DNA of 64,000 bases from Phycisphaerales bacterium UBA7800 (GTDB taxonomy: Bacteria > Planctomycetota > Phycisphaerae > Phycisphaerales > Phycisphaeraceae): positions 45,142 to 109,141 of the forward strand of contig DLCK01000029.1 in assembly GCA_002480565.1 (NCBI GenBank). Direction: 5' to 3'. A program made the position numbers and the translations under genes. Below are positions 9,942 through 17,963 of this stretch, in pieces (the stretch's first letter is position 1; the number at the start of each line of letters is the position of its first letter). The notes under the pieces were generated by a model, which saw only the letters and a list, made by a program, of their open reading frames with translations, did no database searches and had not been told where the DNA came from.

Positions 9942-10298
9942 TCATCGAAGGGAGTTGACTAACCCGTTTAGGATTTTGCTGACTTCCTGCGTTAAATTCA
10001 ATACATCCAAGTTCTGTTGTTGCATGTAACCAAGATCCGTTGCCAATCGTAATTGTGTATCCAGCTCGTAAATTGATCCTCTAGCGATCTCCAAAAACCG
10101 TATATATTCTTTCCGGGAACCTCGCCCCCATCCTTCTGCAATGTTGGATGGAACACTTACGGCTGCCCGTCTAATTTGTGATGTCAAACCATATTGCTCG
10201 TCTTTCGGGAAGTAACGCGACACTTTGTAGACTTCGAGAACAAGTTGATAGGACTTTTGCCAAGCGATCAAATCTTCATACCGCTCAACCTTGCCCAT
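9942..10298 (-). CDS. Four-helix-bundle protein (23S rRNA IVP/S23 family)
   Basis: A 118-residue protein matching the four-helix-bundle family first noted in intervening sequences of 23S rRNA genes (TIGR02436/S23-like): 'YEDLIAWQKSYQLVLEVYK', 'FPKDEQYGLTSQIRRAAVS', 'NIAEGWGR', 'FLEIARGSIYELDTQL'. Biochemical role is not established for the family; relatives include the Avd accessory proteins of diversity-generating retroelements. It starts at ATG 10298 after a purine-rich AGGGGGGA. It sits between atpH and atpA, in the same direction, inside perfect inverted repeats that fill almost the whole gap. It looks like a mobile or formerly mobile passenger rather than an ATP synthase component. Confidence 0.92.
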   Translation of the reverse strand: MGKVERYEDLIAWQKSYQLVLEVYKVSRYFPKDEQYGLTSQIRRAAVSVPSNIAEGWGRGSRKEYIRFLEIARGSIYELDTQLRLATDLGYMQQQNLDVLNLTQEVSKILNGLVNSLR

Positions 10299-10318
10299 CT
10301 TGTTATTCCCCCCTGCCT

Positions 10319-10351
10319 TTCCCTAGTCCCAAGTCGCTAGTCACTAGTCCC
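10319..10351. repeat. Terminal inverted repeat, right arm (heptad-periodic)
   Basis: Exact reverse complement of the left arm over 31 bases (10321-10351), with 2 further matching bases on the inner side. Confidence 0.95.
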
Positions 10352-10359
10352 TTCTTTAA

Positions 10360-10962
10360 TCACTCCGAAATTAACGCTTCCAACTGATTCTTCGCTTTTT
10401 CCCGACCTTCGGCCACGATTTTGCGTTCGAGTATTTTGAGTTGTGTTGCGATGCTGCCATCAATCAAACGGTCCCCTACTCGGAGTTTGAGGCCGCCGAT
10501 GAGGTTTTCATCAACTTTTTGATTGAGGATGACATTGCGACTGATCGCCACGCCGATCTTTTGGCCCAGTGCATCAAGTGCTTCGGGCTCAAGTGCAGCA
10601 GCGACATACAGGTCAACTTCGACAATGCCGTTGCGTTCATCGACAATCCGACCGAATGATTTGAAAATGCCCTGGAGTTTATCCATACGGCCTTTGCGAT
10701 TGACAGTCTGCACGAAATTGTAGACCAGATCGCTGAGTTGACCTTTGAATAACCGTTCAAGACTGCTGGCTCGTTCGCTGGTGCCAAGGACACGGCTGGC
10801 GAAGAGTTTGGCCAGTTGTGGTTCACTGCCAAGCAGTTGGGCCAACTCGTCGACTTCGGCGGCGGTGGCGTCGAGGGCGCCGGCTTTTTGAGCCATCTCC
10901 ACGAGCGCTAAGCCGTAGATGTCTTCGACGGTGCGGGCGACTTTTTCAATGTGTTGGGGCAT
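10360..10962 (-). CDS. atpH: ATP synthase subunit delta
   Basis: A 200-residue F1 delta (OSCP) subunit, which joins F1 to the peripheral stalk. It has the helical N-terminal domain and the typical C-terminal region 'VGDRLIDGSIATQLKIL'. Position between atpF and atpA is standard. The IVP cassette begins 8 bases after its TGA stop. Its upstream gap to atpF carries a short palindrome (10987-11003). Confidence 0.95.
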   Translation of the reverse strand: MPQHIEKVARTVEDIYGLALVEMAQKAGALDATAAEVDELAQLLGSEPQLAKLFASRVLGTSERASSLERLFKGQLSDLVYNFVQTVNRKGRMDKLQGIFKSFGRIVDERNGIVEVDLYVAAALEPEALDALGQKIGVAISRNVILNQKVDENLIGGLKLRVGDRLIDGSIATQLKILERKIVAEGREKAKNQLEALISE

Positions 10963-10983
10963 AGTGTCAATCTTTTCAAGACA

Positions 10984-11010
10984 TCAGCGACACGCAGTGT
11001 CGCAGTTACT
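10984..11010. repeat. Short dispersed palindrome, copy 1
   Basis: A 7-bp stem with a 3-base loop (GCGACAC at 10987-10993 with GTGTCGC at 10997-11003), flanked by TCA and AGTTAC. A near-identical copy lies at 53034-53061. Confidence 0.65.
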
Positions 11011-11033
11011 TGTCACAGCGTAATCGAAAATTA

Positions 11034-11576
11034 TTAGTTGTTCTCAGCTTGAAGCTGGGCAAGCGACTCATCGACGATGGCCTGCTGATCCGCAGCATTA
11101 AGTTCACGCTTGAGAATCCGGCCAGCGATCTGCGTGCTCATGGTGGCTGCCTGGGTATAAAGCTCGGTAAGAGCCTGTTCCTTGGCAGCGGTGATTTCGC
11201 GGGTGGCCTTGTCCTTCATCTGCGTGATTTCACTCTGCGTCTGATCCTTGAGTTGAGCAGCCACGCGCTGGGCGTCGACACGGCTTTCTTCAATGATCTG
11301 GCGAGCTTCTTCCTGTGCAGCAGCAAGCTTGGCTTCGTAATCCTTCAAGGTCGACTGGGCGTCGTTGGCAGCTTTTTCAGCGGACTCCAGATCACCTTTG
11401 ATCTTGTTTTCACGGTCCTGAAGACCGGTGAGGATTGGCCCCCATGCCATCTTCTTGAGAACCACCAGGACAACGATAAAGACGATTGCTGCGGCAATGG
11501 CCTGATAGATCGTTCCTGCAAAGGGATTGTCACCTGCTGCGAGAACTAGATTGAATACTGCCGGTTGCATGCTCAT
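11034..11576 (-). CDS. atpF: ATP synthase subunit b
   Basis: A 180-residue Fo peripheral stalk subunit. One N-terminal transmembrane helix ('AAAIVFIVVLVVLKKMAWGPI') precedes a long charged helix rich in Ala, Glu, Gln and Lys that should form the right-handed coiled coil of the b dimer. The start at 11576 is chosen because AAGGA lies 6 bases before it; the in-frame ATG at 11582 abuts the AAGGA with no spacer. A single b-type subunit is seen (no b'). Confidence 0.95.
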   Translation of the reverse strand: MSMQPAVFNLVLAAGDNPFAGTIYQAIAAAIVFIVVLVVLKKMAWGPILTGLQDRENKIKGDLESAEKAANDAQSTLKDYEAKLAAAQEEARQIIEESRVDAQRVAAQLKDQTQSEITQMKDKATREITAAKEQALTELYTQAATMSTQIAGRILKRELNAADQQAIVDESLAQLQAENN

Positions 11577-11582
11577 GGTCAT

Positions 11583-11759
11583 TCCTTTTTCTACCTGTTG
11601 AGCTTCTAAAAGCTAAATCAACTTCCACTTCCCCAGCCACCAACCAAAGCCTGTTTTGCCTTGACCAACTTCCGGGGGGTCGAATGCTTGAACACCGTGA
11701 TGATCAGGATGCTCAAGCATACGACCCACAAGTGAATCGTATGCTATATATCGTTGCTC
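11583..11759. other. Gap between atpE and atpF
   Basis: 177 bases without an ORF, unusually wide for an atp operon. No hairpin or promoter could be assigned with confidence. Confidence 0.3.
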
Positions 11760-12098
11760 TTACTTGAGGGTCACCAGCAGGGTCACCACCACAGCAAAGA
11801 GACAAACACCTTCGATCAGTGCGGCTGAAAGCAGCATCGCACCGGAGATGTCCTTGGCAGCTTCGGGCTGACGAGCCATCGACTCAACAGCGGAACCACC
11901 GATGCGACCGATGCCCTTGGCGGCACCAATGGCAACCAGACCGGCACCAATGGCGGCACCGAAGTATGCACCAAACGCACCACCGTTACCGGCGATGGCA
12001 CCAACAGCTTCAACAACTTCTTCGCCATGACCTTGAGCCATAGCGGGAACAGCGGCAAAAAGAACCGCCAACGCAGAAAGCATTCCGAAATTCTTCAT
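11760..12098 (-). CDS. atpE: ATP synthase subunit c
   Basis: A 112-residue proteolipid forming the Fo rotor ring. An N-terminal signal-like segment ('LSALAVLFAAVPAMAQ') precedes the two-helix hairpin: helix 1 is glycine-rich ('GAYFGAAIGAGLVAIGAAKG'), the loop is 'RQPEA', and helix 2 carries the ion-binding Glu in 'ALIEGVCLFAVV'. The residues around this Glu do not match the Ser/Thr pattern of Na+-binding rings, so proton coupling is favoured. The start at 12098 is supported by GGAG 9 bases upstream; upstream in-frame ATGs at 12113 and 12128 lack one. A cleaved leader on subunit c is known in some bacteria. Confidence 0.94.
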   Translation of the reverse strand: MKNFGMLSALAVLFAAVPAMAQGHGEEVVEAVGAIAGNGGAFGAYFGAAIGAGLVAIGAAKGIGRIGGSAVESMARQPEAAKDISGAMLLSAALIEGVCLFAVVVTLLVTLK

Positions 12099-12210
12099 CT
12101 TGAAGATCTCCATGAAACATTGTGACACGGCAAGAACGCATCAGTTTTTCAACCCCGCCTGTCACGGTTACAGGACTGTCTTACTCAATCCTCGGGGCAT
12201 ATCAATCAAT

Positions 12211-13107
12211 TTAGTGTGACGGAGCATGACCAGCTTCATCGTGACCATGATCATGGTCGTGATCGTGGTCATGAACAATCAACTGGCTCAAAAACAGTCC
12301 CGTCAAATATGTGAAAATAAAGGCCTGGATGAAGGACACCAGCACTTCAAGTAAGTAAATCGCCATCGTCCCAAGCAAGGGGAAAATCGCAAGACCGTGT
12401 CCAACCGCGCCACCAAAACCAATACTCAGTGAAACCACAAAGCCAAGCAGCGTTGCCACAATGATGTGTCCGCCGGTCATGTTGGCAAAGAGTCGCAAAG
12501 ACAGAGCAAACGGCTTGACAAATGTGCCGATGATTTCCACGGGAACCATGATGGGCCACATGAAGACCGGCGCGCCAGCCGTGAGATGTTTGAAGAATCC
12601 GACGAAGTCCTTCTTCATAGCGGTACCGTTCATGAAGATAAAGGAGATGATCGCCAAAGCTGAGGTCACCCAGATGGATTGGGTCGCTGTGCCGCCGATA
12701 CCGACGTAATGATCACCCATTGGATTGATCTTGAGCATTGCCAAAATGTCAGCAATGGGAACCAAGCCCAACAGGTTGTTGATGAGGATAAACCAGAAGA
12801 AGGTCCAAAGAATGCCGATGTACTTGTCGGTGTCTTCTTTGAGCAATGGCTTGAAGATTTCATCGCGGAGATACAGGCAGATGACTTCGACAAGGTTGGC
12901 CAAAGTACCTTTGGCACGCAGGTCTTCGAGCGTGCCGGATTTGCCGGTGGCAATCTTCCTGGCAGCAGGAATGATCAACAGCATGGTCACGATCGCGCTG
13001 AGAACCAGCATTACCGTGGCATTGGATACATACCACTGGTCATAGATCGGTTTGTCGATCACGTGACCCATCGGACTTGCAAGGTTTAATAACAGATTCA
13101 TATTCAT
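12211..13107 (-). CDS. atpB: ATP synthase subunit a
   Basis: A 298-residue Fo subunit a, a polytopic membrane protein providing the proton half-channels. The essential Arg lies in 'FALSLRLFANMTGGH'. The start at 13107 is chosen because AAGGAGGT lies 9 bases before this ATG, which also overlaps the previous stop as ATGA. The C-terminus is extended by an alternating His/Asp tail ('HDHDHDHDHGHDEAGHAP') after the last helix, which is not part of the usual subunit and may bind metal or protons at the membrane surface. Confidence 0.95.
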   Translation of the reverse strand: MNMNLLLNLASPMGHVIDKPIYDQWYVSNATVMLVLSAIVTMLLIIPAARKIATGKSGTLEDLRAKGTLANLVEVICLYLRDEIFKPLLKEDTDKYIGILWTFFWFILINNLLGLVPIADILAMLKINPMGDHYVGIGGTATQSIWVTSALAIISFIFMNGTAMKKDFVGFFKHLTAGAPVFMWPIMVPVEIIGTFVKPFALSLRLFANMTGGHIIVATLLGFVVSLSIGFGGAVGHGLAIFPLLGTMAIYLLEVLVSFIQAFIFTYLTGLFLSQLIVHDHDHDHDHGHDEAGHAPSH

Positions 13108-13568
13108 GAGGTGCACACCTCCTTGTGAGCAGATTCCGGACGGGCATGCTCAGTTGCATCGCCCCACTTGGTCTGATTGATGAACCGCCAGATGAGATAA
13201 GTCTCAACGGCCAGCAGTGACGAATACAGCCCTGCTAAATCGATCAGTGCCCAGACCTCGGACACATGATACACCTTGATACAAATCACCAGTCCAACCA
13301 GACAAACCACCAAACGTGGTGCGGCGGCAACCAGTGATGCCATTACCAATTTCCAGGGGCCAAGCTTGGCAAATGAAGCAATGATCATTAAACCAACACA
13401 CATCGAAATCCAAAGCAGACCCGCAAGAATGGGAATACTAATCAGAGTTGGAGCAGCAAAGACGCGATGCAGCGCAAGCAATAAAAGGCTCACCACAGCA
13501 ATCAGAGCGCTTAGACGAACGAGCATACCGATCACAGGAAATGGATTGGTCAGCGTTTTGTCATTCAT
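13104..13568 (-). CDS. Small membrane protein of the atp operon (AtpI-like position)
   Basis: A 154-residue protein with four likely transmembrane segments ('VRLSALIAVVSLLLLALH', 'ISIPILAGLLWISMCVGLMI', 'LVVCLVGLVICI', 'LYSSLLAVETYLI'). Its place between the AtpZ-like gene and atpB and its size fit the ATP synthase I family of assembly or Mg2+/Ca2+-linked proteins, though no diagnostic motif is visible. It overlaps atpB by 4 bases (ATGA). An alternative GTG start at 13586 lies 2 bases after the upstream stop. Confidence 0.7.
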   Translation of the reverse strand: MNDKTLTNPFPVIGMLVRLSALIAVVSLLLLALHRVFAAPTLISIPILAGLLWISMCVGLMIIASFAKLGPWKLVMASLVAAAPRLVVCLVGLVICIKVYHVSEVWALIDLAGLYSSLLAVETYLIWRFINQTKWGDATEHARPESAHKEVCTS

Positions 13569-13588
13569 GAACAAGTCGTCCAACACCT

Positions 13589-13780
13589 TTAATCCCGATC
13601 TGAGTACTGGTTATGCCAGATTACCCAGACTTTACTGATGCACCCAACAATTGCAAATAAGGCACCTGCAAGAAGTAGCCACGGCGAGGTTTGCCATTTC
13701 TGATCTGCCCACCATCCCAAACCAATGAGAACCGCAAGCAATCCAGCTAACTCAACACCCAATGTGGCATGTTTCATCAC
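13589..13780 (-). CDS. AtpZ/AtpI-like F1Fo ATPase accessory protein
   Basis: A 63-residue protein with two transmembrane helices and the 'GLGWWADQKWQTSPWLLLAGALFAIVG' pattern (in part) typical of AtpZ/F0F1-ATPase-associated small subunits: a G-x-W-x-D-x-x-x-x-x-P-W core followed by a glycine-rich helix. It is the first gene of the operon. Either the GTG at 13780 or the ATG at 13777 may start it; AGGAG lies upstream at 8 or 11 bases. Members assist ring assembly or divalent ion handling. Confidence 0.75.
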   Translation of the reverse strand: MMKHATLGVELAGLLAVLIGLGWWADQKWQTSPWLLLAGALFAIVGCISKVWVIWHNQYSDRD

Positions 13781-14070
13781 AAGCCCAACTCCTGTTCGCG
13801 TGGCTTAGATGGGTTAGCCAAAGTGTTTGACAATGCCCTTCCAAACCGGCCCCACGACCAGTCGAGAGCCAGAGAGTACATGGGCAATTTTTCAGTGTCA
13901 AATTTTGCTAAATGTACGATAATTCTACATTTTTGTCTTTTCTTGTCCGCTTTGCAAGCTTTTTTCCTGACCATTTGCATATTCAATTCACACGCTGGAT
14001 CATGAGGTCTGTGCCAACCCCATCATGGTGGCGGACAAACCGGATATTCCCAAGAGCCCAAATCACTGCT

Positions 14071-14415
14071 ATGACCACGATTTACCATAACCCGCAATGC
14101 TCAAAAAGCCGTCAAACCTTACAACTGCTCAAGGAGCATGGCACTGAACCAACCGTCGTTGAATACCTCAAGACGCCACCTGATGAGCAGACATTACGCG
14201 AAATTTTACAATTACTGAACATGCGGCCCATTGATCTGGTGCGACAAAAAGAAGCGCTGTTCACCGAGTTGAACCTGGCGGCGCAAAAAGATGACGATCA
14301 GGTGATCCTCAAAGCCATGCTCAAACATCCACGACTCATCGAACGCCCGATTGTGATCCATGGCAATAAAGCAGCCATCGGCAGGCCACCCCAGAATGTG
14401 GTTGACCTGCTGTAA
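14071..14415 (+). CDS. arsC: ArsC/Spx-type glutaredoxin-like arsenate reductase
   Basis: A 114-residue thioredoxin-fold protein. 'IYHNPQCSKSRQT' gives the single catalytic Cys of the glutaredoxin-dependent ArsC family, and 'LIERPIVIHGNKAAIGRPP' supplies the conserved Arg residues that bind arsenate. Full length matches the family (about 113-118). The ATG at 14071 is chosen over the upstream in-frame ATG at 13912, because the latter would add 53 residues unlike the family and lies in promoter-like DNA. It is divergent from the atp operon, with no other arsenic genes nearby, so a general redox role is possible. Confidence 0.88.
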   Translation: MTTIYHNPQCSKSRQTLQLLKEHGTEPTVVEYLKTPPDEQTLREILQLLNMRPIDLVRQKEALFTELNLAAQKDDDQVILKAMLKHPRLIERPIVIHGNKAAIGRPPQNVVDLL

Positions 14416-14490
14416 ACTCGGTAAAACCATGAGCAATGCAATGGATGATCGGAGACAGGGCAAACGCGTGTAGAAAGCCGTCTAACCCAA

Positions 14491-14601
14491 CAGGGACTAG
14501 CCATTAGCGACTTGGGACCAGGATACGGCAAAAGACACCTGAAAAACAGGCTTCATCACCTGTCTTATCCCTAGTCACTAGTCGCTAGTCCCAAGTCCCT
14601 G
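14491..14601. repeat. Heptad-repeat inverted element without a gene
   Basis: Two arrays of ~30 bases in inverted orientation (about 14493-14523 and 14568-14601) use the same 7-base units as the IVP cassette ends (GGGACTA, GCGACTT, GTGACTA) but in a different order. The ~45-base middle has small hairpins and no ORF. It fits a gene-less relative of the 9902-10351 cassette. Confidence 0.8.
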
Positions 14602-14708
14602 CTTACATGCATTTACCCTGTGATCGGAGTCCTTACGGTTGACATAATCGGTCAATTCGTTGACAATTCATTTCAGGAAGTATCAGGCAAATTCTTACTG
14701 AGGACTTG

Positions 14709-14990
14709 ATGAGCATGATTCGACTTTCACGCACGACACTGTTTTCTTTCGCAGCCGGACTTGTGGCTTTGGTCATGGTTGGTTGCTCGTCGGATAAGCC
14801 CATCTTGATTGATCAGGTGCGAGCCAACCCCACGCCGGAAATGGAAACCATTGCCCGGACCCGTGACCAGCGGCTCAATGAACACGCGGTGGTGAGAAAC
14901 ACCAACAGGCGACAGATTGGCGATGACATTGATGCCGTTCTGCTGCTTAGCCGCCCTGTGCGACTGTCACCTTACGTCATTCCTCAGTAA
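14709..14990 (+). CDS. Small lipoprotein of unknown function
   Basis: A 93-residue protein with a signal peptide and lipobox ending 'VALVMVGC', then a short hydrophilic mature part containing 'ARTRDQRLNEHAVVRNTNRRQIGDDID'. It probably sits in the inner leaflet of the outer membrane or on the cytoplasmic membrane's outer face. GAGGA precedes the ATG at 14709; an in-frame TTG lies just upstream. No domain recognised. Confidence 0.65.
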   Translation: MSMIRLSRTTLFSFAAGLVALVMVGCSSDKPILIDQVRANPTPEMETIARTRDQRLNEHAVVRNTNRRQIGDDIDAVLLLSRPVRLSPYVIPQ

Positions 14991-15138
14991 TCGTCGCCCC
15001 TTTGGAATGTTCCATATGGTGTAATCGAGTTGATTCGGTTCTGACATTGGAATGTAAATTGAGGTGTCGAATCTGCCTGCATGATTTGGATCATATGGCT
15101 CAGCATCAGACAGATGCCAAACCGGAGTGTGTGAAGGT

Positions 15139-16158
15139 ATGACCGAACACCTCTCCGGCCCGGCAAGGACGCTCTTGCCTTCCGACACCGGGCCGAAGCC
15201 AACCTCATCCGCCAGCCACTCACCTTCTGATGAGCAAGGCTATATTCCCCATGGCCGTGAACTCGAAGACGAACTGCTCCAAGCCTGTAATCAACGGCTT
15301 ATTGATGTCCATTGGTTCCGAACTGACTGGCAACGTGGTGGAGCCTCCACCGGCAAAGGGCTGATCCTAGACGAACAGCTCAAACCCCATAACGTCGTCA
15401 TCAAGCTCCCCATCCCCGAATCCGAGCGACTCTGGCACACTAGACTATCCAAAGCCGACAACGATATCGTCCCGCATGTCTATGCCCATGGCGATCAACT
15501 CGGCCAATACAACGTCAACTGGATCGTCATGGAATACATGCCCTTTGGCCCGCTAAGCTCCAAATGGGATGGCAAGGAATTCGACCTGCTCGTTGGTGCC
15601 TACGGCCGGATGGCTAAAGCAATGGACACCTATCCCGTCACCGAAGAGCCACCGGTCAAAGACTGGCAGGCGATCTGGCAAAAGTCCCGTGAGATGGTAC
15701 ACAGCCACGCCATTGCCAATGAACAGCGTTGGAACAAAGCTCTCAAACTCGCTCATCGTAAACTCAAGCAATGGACCACCAAGCTCCAAGACCAACCGAT
15801 GGATCACTGGGTTCATGGCGACCTGCACTTTGGCAATGCGCTAAGTCGTGTCGCCCCACCGGACGGCCCTGCCCTGCTCATCGACTTTGCCTGTGTCCAT
15901 GCCGGCCATTGGCTCACCGATGCGATTTATCTTGAACACCTTTACTGGGCAAGACGTGACATGCTCAAGGGTCGCAAGCTCTGTAGCATGATCGCCAAAC
16001 AACGCCGCAAAAACGGACTGCGCGTCTGCGCCCAATGGCCCCAATGGGCACAAATCCACCGCGCGCTATTAGCCATGAGCACGCCAGCAATGCTCGAACA
16101 TGACGGCAGTCCCATGCATGTCGAAGCTGCGCTGAACATCCTCGAAGCCAGTGTGTGA
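15139..16158 (+). CDS. Aminoglycoside phosphotransferase/choline kinase-fold protein
   Basis: A 339-residue protein of the kinase-like phosphotransferase superfamily. The catalytic loop reads 'HGDLHFGNAL' (Brenner-type HxDxxxxN) and the metal-binding motif 'LIDFACVH'. The N-terminal ~45 residues are Pro/Ser/Thr-rich and probably disordered. 'VVIKLPIPESERLWH' fits the lysine strand of the N lobe. Small-molecule substrate is unknown; it need not confer resistance. GGAG lies 11 bases before the ATG; a GTG at 15127 is an alternative. Confidence 0.78.
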   Translation: MTEHLSGPARTLLPSDTGPKPTSSASHSPSDEQGYIPHGRELEDELLQACNQRLIDVHWFRTDWQRGGASTGKGLILDEQLKPHNVVIKLPIPESERLWHTRLSKADNDIVPHVYAHGDQLGQYNVNWIVMEYMPFGPLSSKWDGKEFDLLVGAYGRMAKAMDTYPVTEEPPVKDWQAIWQKSREMVHSHAIANEQRWNKALKLAHRKLKQWTTKLQDQPMDHWVHGDLHFGNALSRVAPPDGPALLIDFACVHAGHWLTDAIYLEHLYWARRDMLKGRKLCSMIAKQRRKNGLRVCAQWPQWAQIHRALLAMSTPAMLEHDGSPMHVEAALNILEASV

Positions 16159-16230
16159 TATTTCAATACTGATACCGTGATGTTCAATTTGTCTCTGCGA
16201 GCTTGCTCGTATCGAGCTGAAGGTAAATCA

Positions 16231-16764
16231 TCACCACCCAAATGAACCATACGTTTGACGCGTACTTGGATGAGGTTCAACTCGACTTCCACATTCTGGA
16301 CAATCCCCCTTCGAGTGTCGCATGTCATAGCCGCATTTTTCACATCTTGGGAACCAGACTTCAACCTTATGACGAAATTTGAACCTCCAATTGCGATAAA
16401 TCTTAATCCAAAAAAACAATTGAATAACTGGAAAACTAAGCATAACCAACGCTATTAACTTTATAACCAACTCATGACGAGAATACGCACAATAATCCAT
16501 TATGCCAATTGAAATGGCGATGTGAATCACACAAAAAGCGATCGCAAAAAATGTCAATGCAATCTGCTTGATTACTGAACTGGTAAAACATGAGTCCGCA
16601 GCATTGATAAATAAACATCGTAACCACTTACCACAATTCGGACAGTGGGCGTACTTCAGTTCTCGATTATGTACCATGCTCTTTCGCAAATGACACGGTC
16701 GTATTGCCTGCTGACAATCTGGACAACATGCTTGATCCCCAAACCAATTACGACACGCCATCAT
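16231..16764 (-). CDS. Zinc-ribbon membrane protein of unknown function
   Basis: A 177-residue protein with two zinc ribbons flanking a two-helix membrane region. The first has 'CCPDCQQ' and 'HCPNCGKW'; the helices lie at about residues 65-92 and 100-122; the second is 'CEKCGYDMRHSKGDCPECGS'. The last motif is common in small planctomycete proteins. It starts 20 bases after alr on the same strand, so it is probably co-transcribed, but no functional link to alanine racemisation is evident. Confidence 0.75.
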   Translation of the reverse strand: MMACRNWFGDQACCPDCQQAIRPCHLRKSMVHNRELKYAHCPNCGKWLRCLFINAADSCFTSSVIKQIALTFFAIAFCVIHIAISIGIMDYCAYSRHELVIKLIALVMLSFPVIQLFFWIKIYRNWRFKFRHKVEVWFPRCEKCGYDMRHSKGDCPECGSRVEPHPSTRQTYGSFGW

Positions 16765-16784
16765 TCCCCCAACTCATACTCAAT

Positions 16785-17963
16785 TTACATTCGCATTGCC
16801 GTAATCTGATTCGGACTCGTCACCGGCGCCGTCGTATACCTTCGTGGCACATGCCAACTCAATCGGCAGAGCATTTCATAGACGTGGGTCTTGCCCAACT
16901 CCGCGAGTTTGACCAGTGAGCATTCACCGTCACGGGAGTCGTCGATCACTTCCGTGGTGGTGCCAACATGCACTCCGTCACTGGCAATGTCCGTCAAGTC
17001 CAGGACGATTTGATCCATGTTGATGCGACCAAGAATCGGGACGATGCGCGGGCCGCTGTCTGTGATCACTTTGACTTTGCCAAGGCTGCTTAGACTCAGT
17101 GGATACCCGTCTGCAAAACCCACAGGCACGACCCCCAGCAAACTTTGACGGTTAAGGGTGAACGTACTGCCATACCCGACCACTCGTCCGGCTGGATAGC
17201 TTTGCACGTGCATGAGTTTGCTGCACCATTTCATCACCGGCTGCAAATCCGCACACAGGTCATGGTCATACCCCAGCAGACTCACACCCACGCGAACCAT
17301 GTCAAAGTGATACGACGCGCCACGACAAGTCGCTGCGGAATTAGCCATGTGCAGCGTGACATCATCCTGTAAATCAGGGTCCACCATCTCCACGGCGGTG
17401 ACAAAACGCAGACGCTGTTGCTTGAGAAAGTCTTCATCACTCTCGGCGGTGGCGGCATGGGTCATCAAACCTGCCAACTCCACGCCGGGCATGTCATAGG
17501 CAAGTTTCACCGCAGCACCGAATTGTTCAAACGAAAGTCCCGACCGACTCATCCCCGTATCGAGCATCAGATGAACCGGGATCGCGACACTCCGATCAAT
17601 GCCAATCTGATTGACTTGTTTCAGATGGGCCAAATCGTGAATGGTAAAGTGCAAACGCTGTTGCGTGATGAGTTCGTCGAGTGGTTCAGGATGAGCCAGA
17701 CTGCGAACCGGAGCCATAAGCAGGATGGGTTGCGTAAAGGCTCGGAAGCTCAGTGCGCGAGCCTGGTCAGCACCAAAGACCGCGAACATATCCGCAGCAC
17801 ATTGGCTAAGCACACCGACCAATGGATCAGCCCCGATGCCGTAGCCGTCAGCTTTGACCACTGCACAGAGCATCGCCCCGCTGGGGGCGAGTATGCGTCG
17901 CATCACTGCCGCATTGGCTGCGACTTTGCCCAAATCAATTTCGATCCAACTGTTATCACTCAC
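16785..17963 (-). CDS. alr: Alanine racemase
   Basis: A 392-residue PLP enzyme that interconverts L- and D-alanine for peptidoglycan synthesis. The N-terminal TIM barrel has the PLP lysine in 'CAVVKADGYGIGADPLV', and the C-terminal domain has 'GYGSTFTL', 'VPVGFADGYP', 'LGRINMDQIVLDLT' and the closing 'CRLSWHVPRRY'. It starts at GTG 17963 with AGGA 8 bases upstream. A heptad repeat lies about 32 bases upstream of the start, in the probable promoter region. The presence of alr agrees with peptidoglycan in this organism. Confidence 0.95.
   Translation of the reverse strand: MSDNSWIEIDLGKVAANAAVMRRILAPSGAMLCAVVKADGYGIGADPLVGVLSQCAADMFAVFGADQARALSFRAFTQPILLMAPVRSLAHPEPLDELITQQRLHFTIHDLAHLKQVNQIGIDRSVAIPVHLMLDTGMSRSGLSFEQFGAAVKLAYDMPGVELAGLMTHAATAESDEDFLKQQRLRFVTAVEMVDPDLQDDVTLHMANSAATCRGASYHFDMVRVGVSLLGYDHDLCADLQPVMKWCSKLMHVQSYPAGRVVGYGSTFTLNRQSLLGVVPVGFADGYPLSLSSLGKVKVITDSGPRIVPILGRINMDQIVLDLTDIASDGVHVGTTTEVIDDSRDGECSLVKLAELGKTHVYEMLCRLSWHVPRRYTTAPVTSPNQITAMRM

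Larger units (their letters stand above)
9902..10351. mobile_element. IVP cassette bounded by 31-bp inverted repeats
   Basis: A 450-base unit made of two 31-bp perfect inverted repeats around a single four-helix-bundle ORF. Only about 19 bases separate it from the atpA start and 8 from the atpH stop, so removing it would leave a normal tight operon junction. I saw no clear target-site duplication and no transposase. Calling it mobile is inference from structure and from related repeats at 14491-14601 and 17995-18027. Confidence 0.7.

Noticed and set aside
9902..10351. Heptad arrays considered as a CRISPR array
   Set aside because: The units are 7 bases and contiguous, with no spacers, and occur as inverted pairs; no cas genes are present.
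13912..14070. N-terminal extension of the ArsC-like protein
   Set aside because: The extension is unlike the family and lies in the divergent promoter region; the family-length protein starts at 14071.
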